In this document: positions 62,212 to 64,000 of the stretch, one piece after another
How the letters are laid out: each line of letters begins with the position of its first letter
How positions within the stretch are numbered: the first letter of the stretch is position 1
Source: Colletotrichum lupini
Taxonomy: Eukaryota > Ascomycota > Sordariomycetes > Glomerellales > Glomerellaceae
Length of the DNA: 64,000 bases
Assembly (NCBI RefSeq): GCF_023278565.1
Contig: NC_064677.1
Coordinates: 3,348,001 to 3,412,000 of the forward strand
Direction of reading: 5' to 3'
Notes under the pieces: generated by a model
What the model was told of the DNA's origin: nothing
Seen by the model: only the letters and a program-made list of their open reading frames with translations
Databases searched by the model: none
Made by a program: the position numbers and the translations under genes

Positions 62212-64000
62212 TTTTTCGAAGCCAGAATGAAGGAACGGTAGGTTGGCAGCGTTAAGTGTGGTTGTTGGATATAATCAGCACGAGGTGATGGGTAAGTCAA
62301 TGCCAAAGTTGATCGACTCCTGCCTTGTGTCTGGAGTGTGTAGAGTACGATGAAAGAGATGGATCAAATGGTTGGTGCCAAAAAGAAAGAGCAGAGGTAA
62401 AGCGTTGACTGCTTGGGGGGAAGTTGAGTGTTTGTGATCTCTCGTGGCAACAAGTCGAGAAAGAAAGGAGGATGGAGGCGGGTAGATGTAGTTTCGGGAC
62501 AGAGTCAAGAATGGACTCGTGGTATAAAGTGCGGGAGGGGATAGCGGATGTGCGGCCGGGGTTGAATCCTGGAAGCCAATCGACTGGATTTGGGTCCCGA
62601 AGATCTCAGCACTAAATATACATGCATCCAAAGCGAAACCAGCAAGGACCCAGACAGTGGGTTGGTGAGAGGAAAAAAGAAGGGTTGAAGGCCAGGACCA
62701 GAACATGGAGAGTTTGTGGAAATCATGGACCCCCACCACGACGAGCAACACGGAGGACTTCCATAAAAGCCGGGGTAGCGACTAAGCGGGCCACGACCCG
62801 GTCGACGCGGACGAGGACGAGACCTTGCTCTTGCTGTACAGGGTGGCCAAGTACAGGAGGGGAGGGGGAGGGGCGCCTGGGAAGTCGACCTCAGGGGGGG
62901 GGGGGGGGGTGGGTATGGGAATGGGAAGAGGCGTCATACCCATACCCTGCAACTGACTGAGCTCAGAGGTCGGCATAGGATGCATTCATGTCTCTCTCTC
63001 TCTCTCTCTCTGGGTCTAGGTACTAGTCTCCCCTCATAGATGATGGAGGCGCCTGCGATGAGCAGCGTTGAAGTTCTCTTAGAGGCGAAAGTAGGAACAA
63101 CGGCTGGCCGATCGAGGAACAGAATGAACCTCGGAACAGACTAGACAAGGGGAAGGCATGCCTATCTGGATAGAGGCGCTGCGTAGAAATCGAAAGGAGG
63201 AGCCTCGGTTGCTCGAATAGACAGAAATAAGACATTCTGGTAAAGACGAGTTCTTCATAGGGGGCAACTCACAGGTCGTCAGTTGGACTAGTTCGCAGGA
63301 GAGCTCATCTCATCACTGTCTGCGGTTAAGGATAGGCAGGCGAATGGTGAGAGAGTGAAACAAGCATAATGTGGGAATCTCAAATAAAGACAGTCCCTTG
63401 TCCTCGGCCAGGTCGCTGTGGCCTCGATTCGTTGTTGCTTATTCTTGAAGTGGACGTGCAGCATGGCGACATGCGGCTTGGGTGTAGACCAGATCTGCCC
63501 AAATGGGCGCCATTCTTTCTTTTTCATGAGAGGCTAGGATCGCCGGGAGGTCGATATTGCAGCCGGAAGGCAAGGCGAAGCAGGGGATGGCGGCAGAGGA
63601 ACTTTTCGAAAAGCGTCGAGACAATATGAGAAGAGACAGAGATATTGATGGATTCAGGTATCCGTACGGACTACCTGACCTACGGACCAGATCTCATGAT
63701 AGCGATCACGATGGCGGAAAGATGGAGGTAGCCAATGTGGGAGCTGGTCATCGGTACCATGCCAGGTACACTCTTCAAAGTTCAAGCAAGGCCAAGGATT
63801 GACACTTTGCAGAGTGAGGCGGGTGGAAGGTGTAGGTCTTGGTGCGTAAACAAGGTATCGTAGTGGTAGGGTGATATCGAGCTGAGGTCGATCTTGAAGG
63901 TAATGACGACGAGGGTCTTGCCAGTGAGGCTTTGCAAGAAGAGATTTCAGGCACAGGTACGAAGGTCAAGAATAAAGATTGAGCGAGCGTTGATAGTACC
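62212..64000. promoter_or_regulatory. Upstream region of the zinc-finger gene
   Basis: 1.8 kb that should hold the promoter and leader of the zinc-finger gene. It contains a 16-G run at 62,894-62,909 and a (TC)n run at about 62,992-63,011. No gene is recognised up to the window end. Confidence 0.5.

Overview
The window is nuclear DNA of a filamentous ascomycete, most likely a Sordariomycete. Genes are short and carry 50-140 bp GT-AG introns. The actin protein is canonical (375 aa). Two AT-rich blocks almost lack CpA and TpG, the mark of repeat-induced point mutation (RIP). I cannot fix the genus from sequence alone.

Layout. (1) 0.45-19.8 kb is a housekeeping block: a ubiquitin-specific protease with a CaaX tail, mitochondrial ribosomal protein uL5m, Hsp70 exchange factor Fes1, actin, a GGQ mitochondrial release-factor-like protein, a serine palmitoyltransferase small-subunit-like protein, and ELP2 head-to-head with URM1. 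(2) 21,583-28,992 is a RIP-destroyed Ty1/copia LTR retrotransposon on the plus strand. (3) 28,993-43,134 is a 14.1 kb island with a HAD hydrolase, a DHA1-type MFS exporter, a CYP56/Dit2-like P450, a Dit1/PvcA-family isocyanide synthase and a DJ-1/PfpI protein resembling isonitrile hydratases. (4) 43,135-50,163 is a second copy of the same copia family on the minus strand. (5) 51.2-55.7 kb holds a divergent pair: an FAD oxidoreductase and an UNC93-like transporter. (6) 55.7-60.5 kb is a gene-free stretch rich in simple repeats. (7) 60.5-62.2 kb holds a four-finger C2H2 transcription factor.

How it fits together. The island carries counterparts of all three yeast dityrosine genes (DIT1 synthase, DIT2 P450, DTR1-type exporter). 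Next to them lies a possibly secreted DJ-1 protein that could hydrate an isonitrile to a formamide. This reads as a compact isocyanide/N-formyl amino-acid cluster. The product is unknown.

The two copia copies bracket the island in inverted orientation. Their 5-bp target-site duplications are exchanged: ACAAC/ACTTC on one, ACTTC/ATAAC on the other, in element orientation. This is expected if the copies recombined and flipped the whole island. ELP2 and URM1, which serve the two branches of mcm5s2U34 tRNA modification, share a 556 bp divergent promoter region.
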